The position numbers and the translations under genes are program-made. This document shows positions 37,933 to 49,411 of a stretch of DNA of 64,000 nt, piece after piece. The stretch is from Malus domestica. Lineage: Eukaryota; Streptophyta; Magnoliopsida; Rosales; Rosaceae. The stretch is taken from contig NC_091668.1 of NCBI RefSeq assembly GCF_042453785.1, positions 317,501 through 381,500 of the forward strand. The letters run 5' to 3'. Positions within the stretch are counted from its first letter, which is position 1; each line of letters begins with the position of its first letter. Below the pieces are notes generated by a model, which had not been told where the DNA came from, ran no database searches, and worked only from the letters and a program-made list of their open reading frames with translations.

Positions 37933-38838
37933 GGCCTGGGTGCAGGTGCCGGTCTGTTATCTGTTGGTGTTGGATAAAAAAACACAGCTATTTCTTTCGA
38001 AATTACGATTTTTTATTCTTGCTGTATTATTAGACTGGAGAAGAGGGGAAATGAATGTTAAAGCGGATTCAGCTTTATAGGGAAAAGAGAGTCCAAAATA
38101 CATTAATCGTGGCAAGCTGGGAGCTGTGAATGTTTATTTGATATGTTTATTGGAAGACCCTTTTTCACTTGGATTTTGATTCAACCAGCGTGTTGATTAT
38201 GTTCTCTCTGCTTTCAAACGAAACAACACCATAAAATGATTGTTGCTTGGGTTGCGCCTACGTGTTCAATATGCCATCCATTCATTCATTATTTGTCGTT
38301 TTTATTAAGTTTCTCGTTGATTTTTTCACTCGTGTAGACTAGAGAGTGTTGAACTGATATGGATCCAGGAGCCCATCCCTTTTCTGAGATGGAGATGAGG
38401 CTTTTGAGTTTATTTGAATCGGACTGTGCTTATGGGCCTTCTGGGCGACCATACACCTGCAACCGCAACTCCTCCCAAGTGCAAAATTGATCTCCAACTC
38501 AAGTCAAAAGTAAAATCAATCAACCTGCAATGTCATGCACTCTCTACTCTCCTAACATACAATAAACTCTACATTCCATGTAACTTCTTTACCTACTCAA
38601 CGTTTGCTTTATGACACACGTATGCCCATATGATTTCTTTTGCACCTCCGGAGGAATTTCAGGTGCTGAAAAATTCAAGCAATTCAAGCGAAACCAAAAG
38701 GGAACAGAAAGGTACCACAATACCAGCATCATAAATTTAGCATTCCGAAACGGAGTTTGATGTCATCAACACCATTCGCATCACAATATTTTTCTTCACA
38801 ATCACTTTATTAAACGGAAATTAAGAAAGATGCACCAT
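37933..38838. other. FtsH upstream region
   Basis: The first 150 bases right of the start codon are the probable 5' UTR and core promoter of the FtsH gene. I could not identify a reliable TATA box. No other gene is visible. Confidence 0.45.
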
Positions 38839-38908
38839 TTACGCTTTCACTAGTATCCCGCCGAATAAGCCCTTTATGTTATCAACTCTTGGCTCTTCCA
38901 CAGGATCC
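38839..38908 (-). other. Possible 3' UTR or alternative last exon of NDUFB2
   Basis: On the minus strand TTGTTGCAG at 38917-38909 is a good splice acceptor, and AG|GTACCG directly after the NDUFB2 stop codon is a plausible donor. The stretch after the acceptor also reads openly as DPVEEPRVDNIKGLFGGILV to a stop at 38839. It may be a 3' UTR exon with a chance open frame, or the end of an alternative transcript. Confidence 0.3.
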
Positions 38909-39455
38909 CTGCAACAATACGGTAAGGGCACGGTTCAATTGTTTCTTTCGACATTTCCTTCAATGCGAAAAAATTAGTTGCACAAACTTTTAAGTCTGTT
39001 TGAGAACACCCAAAAATAAAGATAACAGGCACGGGTCCTCGAACTCATGGACTTCCTCAATTACTAGCCTCTTTCTTCAAATGAAAACCAAGGGGGAAGT
39101 AGGGTATCAACAAGCATAAATCAAACCAAACCAAAACTAACTTGTCGTGATGATCTCTATTTGGGCAACATCCTTGTTTTCAGAATTTACTTCATTCAAA
39201 GAACCTGAACTACTAAGCCTAGACCTTAAAATGAAAGGCATATAATCATCGATGAACAGCGTGTACGCATGGTAACAACTGATCAAACCCAGTTGGTAGC
39301 CAAAAGCTCTACTCTAAATAGGAGTTCATGAGTTCAAACCCCACTCCGCAAATGTCACAATTGATCAAAGGAGAAAAAGTACACATGAAGCAAACAAAAT
39401 ACAGTGGATCATGCAAAGTATCTGATAAGTGGTGGTCAAGTCGTTGTACCGGTAC

Positions 39456-40419
39456 CTAATGATGATCATCGTGGCCGTCCCAGGGGTGCCTCCAACCCTA
39501 AAAGACATAATAAGAAAGTGAGTACCATGAGTGTATAAATTTGCAGAGAAAAGTCAAACAAGAGAAGCTCTTACCAAAACTACAGGACCATCCTTCTTGG
39601 CCCTGTACAGTACCCAAAACCTGATACATCAAAATTTAAACAAAACCGTAAGCTACCGCGGTTGCATGATTCAAATACCTAGCACTTTTACTAGTAAAAA
39701 TTATTAAGTTGAATCCGTTCAATCTGCATTATCTCTATGCAGGAACCCAGGTTAACACCAATAGAAAACTTGTCCCAGGTTCAAAACTTTATCCCATGAT
39801 TCCAACTCGTATTGAAAGCACCACAAAAACCTTAAATTGGTCCGGAAGCTTACCGGTAAGAAAAAGATACAAAGTAATGTCTGATAGTATAGCTTTATAT
39901 AAGCTACTCATCAACCAGATGTTGCCTAAGTCAATTTCGGCTGAGAAGAAATCCTTGATTTTTCATCTCCACAACTATTCAACTTCCTGAATCCCCAACT
40001 TAAATCCCAACATTTAAGAGAATTCCAAATTCCTCATGTCTAAGTTCCTAACCAATCGATCCCTACTCGTATTGAGCTGCCGGAATCCCCAAATTGAATC
40101 CCAACATTCAAGCGAATGAATTGCAATTTCTTCCTATTAGCATTTTCAGGTCTAAGTTCCTAACAATCGATGCCCAAACATGAGTCCGAAATTCCGAAAA
40201 CATTAGAAATTGTACCAAAAGACAAGATTAAACCAACACGGCAGCAGATCCAACATAACAGAAATTTGACCAATGCTAATGTACAGATTAAATGGGGAGA
40301 GTAGACGGAGTTTACCACATCACAGCACACATGCCTTTGCCGGTGAGGGTGTGCCACCGCTTTGGCTGATGCACCGTGATTCCCTTGTATGTTATGCCCT
40401 CTCCGTGTCCTCCTCCCAT
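39456..40419 (-). CDS. Mitochondrial complex I subunit NDUFB2 (B8-type small subunit)
   Basis: Three small exons, 40419-40316, 39620-39575 and 39497-39456, join in frame to 63 residues: MGGGHGEGITYKGITVHQPK, then RWHTLTGKGMCAVMW, FWVLYRAKKDGPVVL and GWRHPWDGHDDHH. It is a near full-length match to the short plant NADH dehydrogenase 1 beta subcomplex subunit 2, an accessory subunit of the membrane arm of respiratory complex I. One short hydrophobic helix (about 30-42) would cross the inner membrane; the end is His-rich. The exon sizes (104, 46, 42 bases) make it easy to miss. It is upstream of and parallel to FtsH. Confidence 0.9.
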
Positions 40420-41264
40420 CTTCGCCGATAACTCTCTCTTTCTCCGTCTCTATTTGAGCTAGCTACCCCTACACTCTGAAATCTCTCTCAATTGAGGAGC
40501 GCTCCAGACCCGATAACAACTCCATTATTCCCGACCCACTTTTGCTTCCCATGAGTCCATGACGACGAACCTATTTCCCATCGTGGGCTTCGCTTGATTA
40601 GTTCAGCTGCAAGCCCCAGCTTCAAGATAAATTCATAGCTTTTGGAATCAGCATTAGCCCAATACAGGCCCATAGAAAACAAAGTTTTTTTCTTGACAAA
40701 TGATAAACTCAATAAGTAAACTGGTTGCAAATTCGTTATGTTCATGATAAAATTAAAATAAAACATAATTTTTATCATATTTTTCGAAGATAGTGTGATG
40801 GTGTTCTTTTGATACAAGCGAAAATTTGAGATAAAATACATAATGACTTAAGTTTAGATATCAAACTAAACACAAAAATAAATCGTCTTGTAATGCAAAT
40901 ATATAGTATTTGCCTAGTTTTTTTTTAAAAGAGGTGAAATTAATATTCTCTCCTCCTCACTCTCCTGCCTCCCTGTCAAAACGCAGAAACTCCAACAAAA
41001 ATTCTCCCCGGTATACTAGTCTTCCTTTCACCATGAAATTGATAATCATCGTTCCAAGTTACACAAACGACGACGAAAATATTTCGAGCAAACTCAACAT
41101 TTGATCTATAACTGAACAAAAAAGATATCCAAACTCCGAAGATGTAAGGGAAAAAATATTGAAAATTTAAATATTCGTCCATGCTCATCTTTTTCTCTCC
41201 CATAATTGTTAGTTTGCTAACATTTTTCTCTCAAAAAGCTCAATTCCTGTTTCAAAATTCTCCA
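40420..41264. other. Upstream region of NDUFB2 and spacer
   Basis: The leader after 40420 is CT-rich read on the plus strand (GA-rich on the gene strand). Beyond that is AT-rich spacer with no supported gene. Confidence 0.4.
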
Positions 41265-41272
41265 TAAATTTA

Positions 41273-41394
41273 AGGAATTGTTATTAGCACTTCTAAAATC
41301 TCATTCTACACTCCAAACTTTCTTTATTTAGAAGAAAAAAAAACACTTATAATAAGCGTAGAATAAAATTTTTGGAATGCCAATAACACTTCAC
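41273..41394. mobile_element. MITE, GTGTTATTRGCAC family (copy 2)
   Basis: 122 bases flanked by TAAATTTA (41265-41272 and 41395-41402). Ends AGGAATTGTTATTAGCAC and rc GTGAAGTGTTATTGGCAT are inverted. Relative of 30587-30712. Confidence 0.8.
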
Positions 41395-42029
41395 TAAATT
41401 TATGTTACAACCACACCCACTTTCTACTTATTAAAATGACTTCTTTAGCTTTTAATTGGAGAGTTGTGGGGCCCACCTTATTTTTTTTTTATGTCTTGGT
41501 TTCCAGTTTCTCTCTCTCTTCTTCCCTCTCTTCCCGAAACTCATCTCAGAACCTCTCTCTCTCTTTTTTTCTGTTTCTTCTTCTCTCTCTAACTCTCTAA
41601 GCTCCGAGAACTCCCAACCTCTCTTCCCTTCAACAAAAAATCAAGCCCAAAATCTATATATTCGGAATCCTTGAGACCCAACGAACTCAATGGTACCCTT
41701 GCATGCGCCATCAGAGCATCGTGGAGTTTTCTGCCATTGAAGCCGAGAGCTTCAAACCTCTAAAACTCGAACCCAGGTGAGAAGTGTGTTCCTTCTTCAA
41801 ATCTCTGGGTTATGCATGTTGGTTTTATGACAAAACTCAAGGGTTTTGATCTCAGTTTTCTCGATGCCAATAATCTAGCTCCGACGACGAACTCCGACGA
41901 GTTCGAGGTCCATTTCTTCCCAAAACCTGCTGCAGTGCATCTGGGTAAGTTATTATGTATATTTGTGAGCCCCAACCCTTGCCATCCTTTGTGCATGCAT
42001 GTCTGGTTCCGACGACGAACTCCGGCGAG

Positions 42030-42153
42030 TTCGTGGGTGTGTGTGTGTGTGTACGGGGTGCAGGCGTGTGTGCTGTGTGTGCGCGTGAACCGTGTGTGTG
42101 TGTGTGAGCATGCTGTGCATGCCGTGTATGCATGCTGCGTGTGTGTGTGTTTA

Positions 42154-42184
<31 letters not shown>

Positions 42185-42239
42185 GCATGGGTGTGTGCAG
42201 CGCATGCTTATGCCGGCATGCTGCGTGTGTATGTGTTTA

Positions 42240-42281
<42 letters not shown>

Positions 42282-42400
42282 TGTGTGTGTGCAGCGCATG
42301 CTTATGCATGCTCTGTGTGTGTGTGTGTGTTTATATATGTATATGTATATGCAAGTGTGTGTGTGCAGTGCATGCTTTGCATGTGTGTGTGTGTTGGTGA
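42030..42400. repeat. (TG)n/(TA)n minisatellite
   Basis: A unit of roughly 95-115 bases (GTGTGTGTGTTTATATATG, then a TA run, then GCATG.GTGTGTGCAGCGCATGC) occurs about three times. The apparent Cys/Val/Tyr-rich proteins are artefacts of it. Confidence 0.85.
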
Positions 42401-42502
42401 GTATGGGTTTGGGCTTAAGCCCAAACCACCTCTTGTCCCTAACCCACTCAACCCAAAACCCATTTTCATTACCTAAAATTCCATCTTTTGGTAGTTTATT
42501 AA

Positions 42503-42660
42503 ATGGGAACTTTAACGAAAAGCACCCGGTACTGTTCACTTTAACGAAAAACCATATTTTTACACTAAAAAGTCAATCCTGGTACTATTCACTTTACCAT
42601 TTATTTTGTCCTTATCATTAAAACTCAAAGTTTTCAAACCCTTTTCATTAGTTTTCCTTT
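42503..42660. mobile_element. MITE, TTTTTAGTGTAAAAATATG family (copy 3, inverted)
   Basis: Begins GGGAACTTTAACGAAAAGCA and matches the two DUF7796 intron copies in reverse orientation. This copy looks least degraded. Confidence 0.75.
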
Positions 42661-44274
42661 ATTAAATTGTACATTTTCATGCTTAGGTGAAGTTGCTAGT
42701 GGAGACTTCCTTAATCTTTTTCTACACAATTCTGCTGCTTCGGAGTATCTGTGAGTGGACCACCTTCGAAAATTGCATGTTTTATTGATAGAATTGCATA
42801 ATTTAATAGCATGCCTTGCAGAATTATTGATTTGAGGAATACTTTACAGGAAGCATGATGATTTAATTATGATTGATTATATATATTTTGAACTATTTTC
42901 ATTATATTGTATTTTCTATATAACCCCCTCATTCTGGTAGACTATCTGATCGATGACGATAGGATGCTAAGAATGTGTTTCAAATGACTTTCGAACACCT
43001 CTTCGTAGTATAGAGGATCGATGAATTTATGCTACGAAGTTGTATTTTAGAGATGAATTATGTTTTGTGCGTACCTAGTGAACACTATGCCGTCTGGAGC
43101 GAGAATCTGGTGTTGGCATTGAGGCCGGGAGAAATAATCCCTAGCGAAAGGCTGAGGGACACAGAGACAGGCATTGGGCCGGGAGGGAGATATCTCTGGC
43201 TACGGGCACAGAGACTGAGGTGCAGGCATTGGGACAGGAGTATTGTTATTCAGTGCACTCACTAGCAGCACAACTTGTGTTATGCTTCCTGATATGATTT
43301 CTAATATGATTTTCTGAGATTGATTTGCAGAGAGATATATGAATTATTTTTATGGCATGCTAGAGGTTTTGAGAAACCTATCACTTATTATTTAGTAGTT
43401 TTCATTATCTTAACTGTGGGGGTTAATATGTTTATAATTGTTTTCGTATTATGTATGTATATAAACTTGGTCTACTCACCCTTGTTTTGCGCCCCCATTC
43501 AGGTCTTAGGGACGAGGACTACAACGCAATATACGAGGCATTCCCCTACCAGTAGCTGCGTTCATTTTCTTTGTGTGAAATCTGTAATAGTCTTTCCTTT
43601 TGAAATCTCGAATTAGAACATGCTCTGTGCACTCTAGTCTCTTTCTTAAGCACTGTTTATTTCCTTTAGACCTTCTGAGAATTATATTTATATTTTCTCC
43701 TAATATTTACTCTTGTATTCAATAAATGGCTTTCGTCACCTCGGATGTCGGCCAACACGTGCGTATCCTGATATTCGGGGAATATCGGGGTCGGGGCGTG
43801 TCAATTTATATATCTTCAAAAATTCCAATCATGATATGAGATTGTAATGTTGTTGATGTTGCAGTGTGAAAAATAAAATGCGTTAATTCTTGGTAAACGG
43901 ACGACTGGAATTTTGAGAAGAATTCTGAGTTTCAACTTTCAAAGAAAAGACGAGAGGAGAGAGGTATAAAACGTTGTTTTAATTGCATTTTTTTTTTTAA
44001 ATTGAGTTACTTAGAGTGCCCCGCATGCAAAACTGTTTGAGTGGGAAAACATGCATCTAGCATCTCTCCCCACTATTTTATGACATTTTGCCTTTCCAAT
44101 TTTCTTTAGCCAGATTGACTGCATACATTTCTATCACCCGTAATAATGGAACACTAATATAAATAGAAAGTGGAAGAGACTTTTCAAAAGTACTTGCACG
44201 TTGATTAACCATGAGTTTCGTTTTTGTTTTTTGTTTTATTGTTTAATTATATTTGTCATTTAGTATTTAGTATT

Positions 44275-44425
44275 AAGATCCAATGTTATTTCTCTTCATT
44301 TGTAAGTAGAAAGTTTTAAGCTTGATTTTCGTCAAAAACAAATTTAAACTATATTATTGCTAGCTTATTGTGAAACTTAGCCCACTTCCTCTACCGTTAG
44401 TGTAGATAATATTATTTGTTAAAAT
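44275..44425 (+). mobile_element. SINE copy 3
   Basis: Matches 10400-10552 from TCTTCATTTGTAAGTAG through TATTGCTAGCTTATTGTGA to TAGATAATATTATTTGTT. The B box has decayed (AGCTTGATTTT). It abuts the left arm of the element at 44441. Confidence 0.65.
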
Positions 44426-44440
44426 GTCAAATTGGATTCA

Positions 44441-45640
44441 TGGTCCCCATGGTGATAAGGTATTCAGAAAATTGCTCCTGTGGTAAAAAAATTAGGATTT
44501 AAATCCTTGTGGTGAAGGTTATTAGCAAATTTAACCCAAACGTGAGATTTATGTTAAATCTCAATTAAATGTAGGGATAAAAGTGTCCTACCACTCTTTC
44601 TGTTTGGCCTTCTTCTCTCTTCCCTCCTTCTGTCTGTGTTATTGTACCTCCTCTCGGCTCACTCTCCAGGCTCTCACACATTTATTCTCTATTAGCCATT
44701 TTCTTTCTATCTCTGTAATCTTAAAAATGTAGGAATAACATTATTCGAATGCTTACGAAAAAAATTACACCTTTAATGAAAGTAAGACCACAAGACATTA
44801 CCCCAAAAGAAACCCATTTATGAACGTACCAATAATTTTCAGTTAAATATTCAAACGAAGAATTGCAAACTTCAAGCATTAAAATTAAACTCTAACAAAC
44901 TTCAAGCATTAAAATTAAACTCTAACAAAGCAATAACAAAAGGAGATTAAAAGCCAATTAAGCAAACACTCGCCTACAAATCCAATGATTTCAACAATTT
45001 ACACTTATTAGCAAAATTAGACCGATACTGGAGGCATTGGAGCACTAGATTAAGCTCAACTTTTCGAGCATGGGTAATATGTCGCTGATAGCAATCATAC
45101 CGGCGTCCGATAAGCTATTCAAATCAAGCATGTTGTTGTCAGAGCCATTGGCAGAATGTAACCTCACTGACGAAAGGTTAAGGCGCTCGTCAATGTGAAC
45201 AGTGTAGACATTGCGGAATTGGTGGCGAGGAGGTCGACGATGAGGTCCGGGCTGCCGATGGTGCCGATGTAGAGGGCAGTGCTGCTGAGGCACTTGAGGG
45301 CGAGCTAGCGCTTGCAGACGAGGGAGCAGGCATCATGGCTGGGCTTGGAGTCAAGTTGCCGGAAGACCTCAACGATCAGCTTGTGATGAGACACGTGTTG
45401 ATCTGATCGTATCCTTGCATTGCACCGTAGAGGTATAATTACATAGACACAGAGAAAGGAATAGAAGGCTAGCAGAAATAAAGAGTGGTTGGACATTTTA
45501 TCCTTATACTTAACCGAGTTTAACAGAAGTTTGTTTTTTGGGTTAATTTTGCTAATAATCTTCACCACAAGGGTTTGAATTCTAATTTTTTTACCACATG
45601 GGCAATCCTCCAAATAACCTGTCATCACTAACCTCGGTAA
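44441..45640. mobile_element. Long-TIR element carrying an F-box/LRR gene fragment (Pack-type)
   Basis: Arms 44441-44612 and 45470-45640 are inverted repeats of about 170 bases, sharing TGTGGTAAAAAAATTAG, CCTTGTGGTGAAG and ATTAGCAAA blocks. Between them is a GC-richer piece of host coding sequence on the minus strand. Long arms plus a gene fragment is the hallmark of Pack-MULE elements. I could not find the target duplication, so the ends are approximate. A 36-base tandem duplicate lies at about 44874-44932. Confidence 0.75.
45051..45397 (-). pseudogene. Captured F-box/LRR gene fragment, FBL4-like
   Basis: Minus-strand frame reads LIVEVFRQLDSKPSHDACSL, VCKR, a stop where Trp is expected, LALKCLSSTALYIGTIGSPD, then after a shift FRNVYTVHIDERLNLSS and MLDLNSLSDAGMIAISDILP. 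That is the end of an F-box and the first leucine-rich part of a protein like Arabidopsis F-box/LRR-repeat 4. Only about 115 codons remain and the piece lies entirely inside the element. Confidence 0.75.
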
Positions 45641-45773
45641 TGTTTATACCTCTTTAAGGAATCAATGCCTTTACCAAAATTGAAATTACATATAAACTAG
45701 AAACGCAAAAGAAAATATCATTTTATATGTAATGAAGATCCAAGTATGGCTAAACAATCACATTACAAAATGA

Positions 45774-45970
45774 ACAACAACATGTGGGGAAATTTTATAG
45801 TTCGGCACAAATATAAAAAATGAACAACATGTGGGAAATTTTATAGTTCGGCACAAATATAAAAATGAACAACAACATGTGGGAAATTTTATAGTTGGGA
45901 AATTTTATAGTTCGGCACAAATATAAAAAATGAACAACAACATGTGGGGAAATTTTATAGTTCGGCAATT
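45774..45970. repeat. Minisatellite, about 50-base unit
   Basis: AACAACATGTGGGGAAATTTTATAGTTCGGCACAAATATAAAAATG-type units (longest verbatim part given: GGGAAATTTTATAGTTCGGC) occur about four times with small indels. Confidence 0.9.
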
Positions 45971-46267
45971 GGATCATATGTACATGTAGATCAAAACTGG
46001 GAATAAAAAGAAAAAGCTAAGTAGACTTTTTTAAAGTGTGAGTCTCTACCACCTCATGTAATTTGTCTAATATTTTATAATGTTGGCACAATAATTATTT
46101 CAAAAACATTAAACGGCAAAAAATGGATGAAAAATAACTCTTTTTAGTTTTTAGAAAGCCTGGTCAACATTTTTCAAAAAAAAAAAATTCTACCCGCTCT
46201 CCTGATTTATGGAGGCTAATAAATCAGTCATAGGTCATATAATGGAGGGGGAGGACCTCCAAAACGA

Positions 46268-46436
46268 GAAACTTTTAGTTGTTATAGGAATACGGATGGT
46301 ACACCACATGTTTTTATGCAAGTGGTGGAAAATTTTAATTTTTAAGTTATTAACATTTTTAGCACACATAACCCACCATTTATATAAAGAAACGTGGTAT
46401 ACCACCTCGTGTGACGATCACATTGAAAAAATGTCT
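46268..46436. mobile_element. MITE, CACGTGATGTACC family (copy 3), at the OPCL1 promoter
   Basis: Matches 20067-20258 through GGTGGAAAATTTTAATTTTT and ACCACCTCGTGTGACG. Its right end lies about 23 bases before the TATA box of OPCL1. Confidence 0.75.
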
Positions 46437-46458
46437 CTTCCGAAACCAGTCCAGCGGG

Positions 46459-46466
46459 TATAAAAG
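46459..46466 (+). promoter_or_regulatory. TATA box of OPCL1
   Basis: TATAAAAG, 80 bases before the ATG at 46546. Transcription from about 46490 would exclude the in-frame ATG at 46477 and so supports the 46546 start. Confidence 0.65.
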
Positions 46467-46545
46467 CCACCTTCCCATGAATCCGTTGGACCAAAAACGA
46501 AAACAAGACAATCTCATCCAATTGTCACTGAAATTCAACGGCACG

Positions 46546-49411
46546 ATGGCGAGCAGTCCGACGGTTGATGCCAGAAGCGGCTTCTGCAGTTCCAATTCCG
46601 TATTCTACAGCAAGCGCAAGGCCATAACACTACCGCCCAGCGATTATCTCGACATCACAACATTCATATCGTCTCAAGCCCACCGAGGCAATGTGGCCTT
46701 CATCGACGGCTCCACCGGCCAACAACTCACCTACGTTCAATTATGGACTGCCGTCGATTCAGTTGCCTCGTCTCTCTCCGACATGGGCATCCGAAAGGGC
46801 CATGTCATCCTCCTCCTGTCCCCGAACTCCATCTTCTTCCCGGTGGTCTGCCTGGCCGTGATGTCGCTGGGTGCGATCATAACAACCACCAACCCACTCA
46901 ACACTACTCGGGAAATCACCAAGCAAATGGCCGATTCCAAACCGGTACTCGCCTTCACTACTCGCCAGCTCATCCCCAAACTCGCCGGTCCAAAACCTCT
47001 CCCCATCGTCCTCATTGATGGCGAAATCAATACTCCTGTTAGTAACAAAAATATTGCGTCTACCTTGGGAAAGATGATGGCGAATGAGAAACGTGATGGA
47101 TTGAAATCGAGGGAAGTGATCAACCAGGACGACACGGCGACTCTGCTCTACTCGTCGGGAACGACGGGGGCGAGTAAAGGCGTGGTGTCGTCTCACAGGA
47201 ATCTGATAGCGATGGTTCAGAGCGTTAAGGGCTGGTTATATTTGGACGATACCCACCAAACGTTCCTCTGCACGATTCCAATGTTCCACATCTTCGGCTT
47301 GGCGGTGTTCGCTGCGGGCCTCCTTTCCTTGGGGTCGACCATCGTGGTGCTCTCCAAGTTCGAGATGCATGACATGCTGTTGGCCATTCAGAAGAACCGT
47401 GTGAGCTACGTGCCGGTGGTGCCTCCCATTCTGGTGGCGCTAATCAACGCCGCCGACCAGGTGAAGGCGAAGTATGATCTGAGTTCGCTGAGGTGGGTGT
47501 TGTCGGGTGGCGCCCCACTGAGCAAGGAAGTGACCGAGGGGTTCTTGGACAAGTATCCAATGGTGACAATTCTTCAGGGTTACGGGTTGACGGAATCGGC
47601 CGGGGTCGGAGCTTCAACGGAATCGCTGGAGGAGAGTCGCAAGTACGGTACGGCGGGGCTGTTGTCGGCGAGTATGGAGGCTATGATTGTGGACCGGGAC
47701 AGCGGTAATCCACTACCGGCGAATAAGACGGGAGAGCTTTATCTCAAAGGTCCCTCAATAATGAAAGGTGTGCGCGATTTATTCCTTCAAAACCACCGAA
47801 TCAAATGTTTTGGATCTTTAAAATTTAATTTAATTGTTAAAAATAGAGAAGTTATTATAAAAATTTATTTTTTGACTATTTGATCAAATTTGAAGGGTCT
47901 GAATCATTTAATTTGATGATTTTAAAAGAAAAGATCCAAAGTTGATCTATTTTGTATTTTCCCTTTTTAGTTCGTGCGTTGGCTGATTGCCTTAATTACC
48001 AATCTTTTTCATTTTTTTCGTTTTGCTTTTCTTAATTACCATTTCTTTTGTGACAATTGAAAACTAATTTTTTAGACTAAATTTGTAATTCATGTTATTT
48101 GTTATTAATAGAAAATAAACACGTTAGTTCATACTATCCAATCATTGATAATCACGACATATGATTTAAAAATTTTGGTTTAAATATATGATATCCCTTG
48201 CATTAACCATTTTCGTTTTTTTTTTGTTTTATACATTAGATCTTACTTAATAGGATAAGACTTTGTTGTTAGTGATGATAATAATGTGACCAGTGTTACT
48301 AAGAAATTGATAACTGATAATACGAGCCAGATACATAAATGTTAAAACTATGTAAATTATTTGAGGACGATGAAATTATGAAAAAATAGTTACATATTTG
48401 GATCGTCTTGAGTAAACTGAATATTATTGTACATGAAGTTGAAATGAGTTTAATATACTTGTGAAGTCGGAGGGTGAATTAGTTTATAATATATTGTTGT
48501 GTGCTTGCTCGGTACAATTGTATTTTCAGGGTATTTTAATAATGCAAAAGCAACTGCATCAACACTCGATTCAAAAGGATGGTTAAGAACCGGAGATTTG
48601 TGCTACATCGATGAGGATGGATTCATTTTTGTGGTTGATAGGTTGAAGGAGCTCATTAAGTACAACGGATATCAGGTGCATACATGCAAATACGGGATCA
48701 TATTTTACTTGCAATTTCGTATATGAACTTGTTTTCACAAGTAATATATTTATCGGAAAAAAAGTAAACAAAAACGCATCAACGGCATGCATGTTGTAAT
48801 TTGATAAAAAAAAAATTACTTTGTCAATGATTTAGGTGGCCCCTGCTGAACTGGAGGCTTTGCTGCTCACGCATCCCGAAATTGTTGATGCTGCCGTTAT
48901 ACCGTAAGCTCTTCACGAGATTCTCTCCGGATTTCTTCCACTAAGGTTACCGCATCAAGTGATATGGACTTTTAAAATTTCATCTAACGATCTATCTGTT
49001 TTGATATCTTAAAAGCTATAATAATTTTTTACCGTTTGATGATATTTCAAAAGTCTGGATCACTTAATCTGGTGGCCTTGATGGAAGAGATCCAGAGATG
49101 ATCTCTCTCTTCTTAGCTTTCCATTTTAATGTCAAAGTAATACTTTTCCAGTACTTGATGATTGTATGTATGTATGTGTTGTTGGCAGATTTCCAGATGA
49201 AAAGGTTGGACAGCATCCAATGGCATATGTGGTAAGAAAAGCCGGAAGCAGTTTAACGGAGAGCGGAGTGATGGAGTTTGTGGGCAAGCAGGTGGCTCCC
49301 TACAAGAGAATTAGGAGGGTGGCATTTATAGATTCCGTGCCTAAGAATCCATCTGGCAAGATTCTCCGGAAGGATCTCATCCAGATTGCAACTTCTTCTT
49401 CCAAACTTTGA
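46546..49411 (+). CDS. OPCL1: OPC-8:0 CoA ligase 1 (4CL-like, peroxisomal)
   Basis: Four exons (46546-47767, 48530-48675, 48836-48903, 49189-49411) join in frame to 552 residues, the usual size for the acyl-activating 4CL-like clade. The AMP-binding P-loop [10 protein letters not shown] is at 203-212, followed by [30 protein letters not shown] with the hinge [14 protein letters not shown], and [13 protein letters not shown] with the C-terminal catalytic Lys. The protein ends SSSKL, a peroxisomal PTS1 signal. OPCL1 attaches CoA to the jasmonate precursor OPC-8:0 (and related acids) before beta-oxidation. The N-terminal [15 protein letters not shown] and high similarity throughout favour OPCL1 over true 4CL. 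MITE-like insertions lie in introns 1 and 3. Confidence 0.93.
47775..47960. mobile_element. MITE in OPCL1 intron 1, TTTGATCAAATTT family (copy 2)
   Basis: Begins right after the donor site; TTTAAAATTTAATTTAATTG, GTTATTATAA and TTTGATCAAATTTGAAGG match 26212-26385. Ends form a loose inverted repeat around GGATCTTT / AAAGATCC. Confidence 0.55.
48910..49112. mobile_element. MITE in OPCL1 intron 3
   Basis: GAGATTCTCTCCGGATTTCTTCC on the left mirrors GGAAGAGATCCAGAGATGATCTC on the right; TTAAGTGATCC-like and GTGATATGG also pair. It fills most of the 285-base intron. Confidence 0.7.

Larger units (their letters stand above)
41403..44270. other. Uncharacterised repeat-like stretch with no coding gene
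   Basis: A CT-rich block (41500-41640), a TG/TA minisatellite (42030-42400), a MITE (42503-42660) and a long stretch ending CGGGGTCGGGGCGTGTCA at 43785-43802 that resembles the terminus of a plant repeat. Open frames here are short and low-complexity or unrecognised. A polyadenylation-like CAATAAATGG lies at 43719. Confidence 0.4.

Noticed and set aside
41812-42621. A 269-residue frame and overlapping Cys/Val/Tyr-rich frames
   Set aside because: Most of the frame is (TG)n and (TA)n repeat; opposite-strand frames are equally open, as expected for dinucleotide repeats.
42700-43620. A host gene in the 43029-43616 frames
   Set aside because: The frames are short, unlinked by good splice sites and lack recognisable motifs; the region ends in a repeat-like GGGGCGTGTCA terminus.
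45774-45970. CRISPR-like array
   Set aside because: Repeats are head-to-tail with no unique spacers, in a plant nuclear sequence; it is a minisatellite.
45795-45977. A 60-residue minus-strand frame with repeated PNYKISHML-type text
   Set aside because: It is the translation of the 50-base minisatellite.
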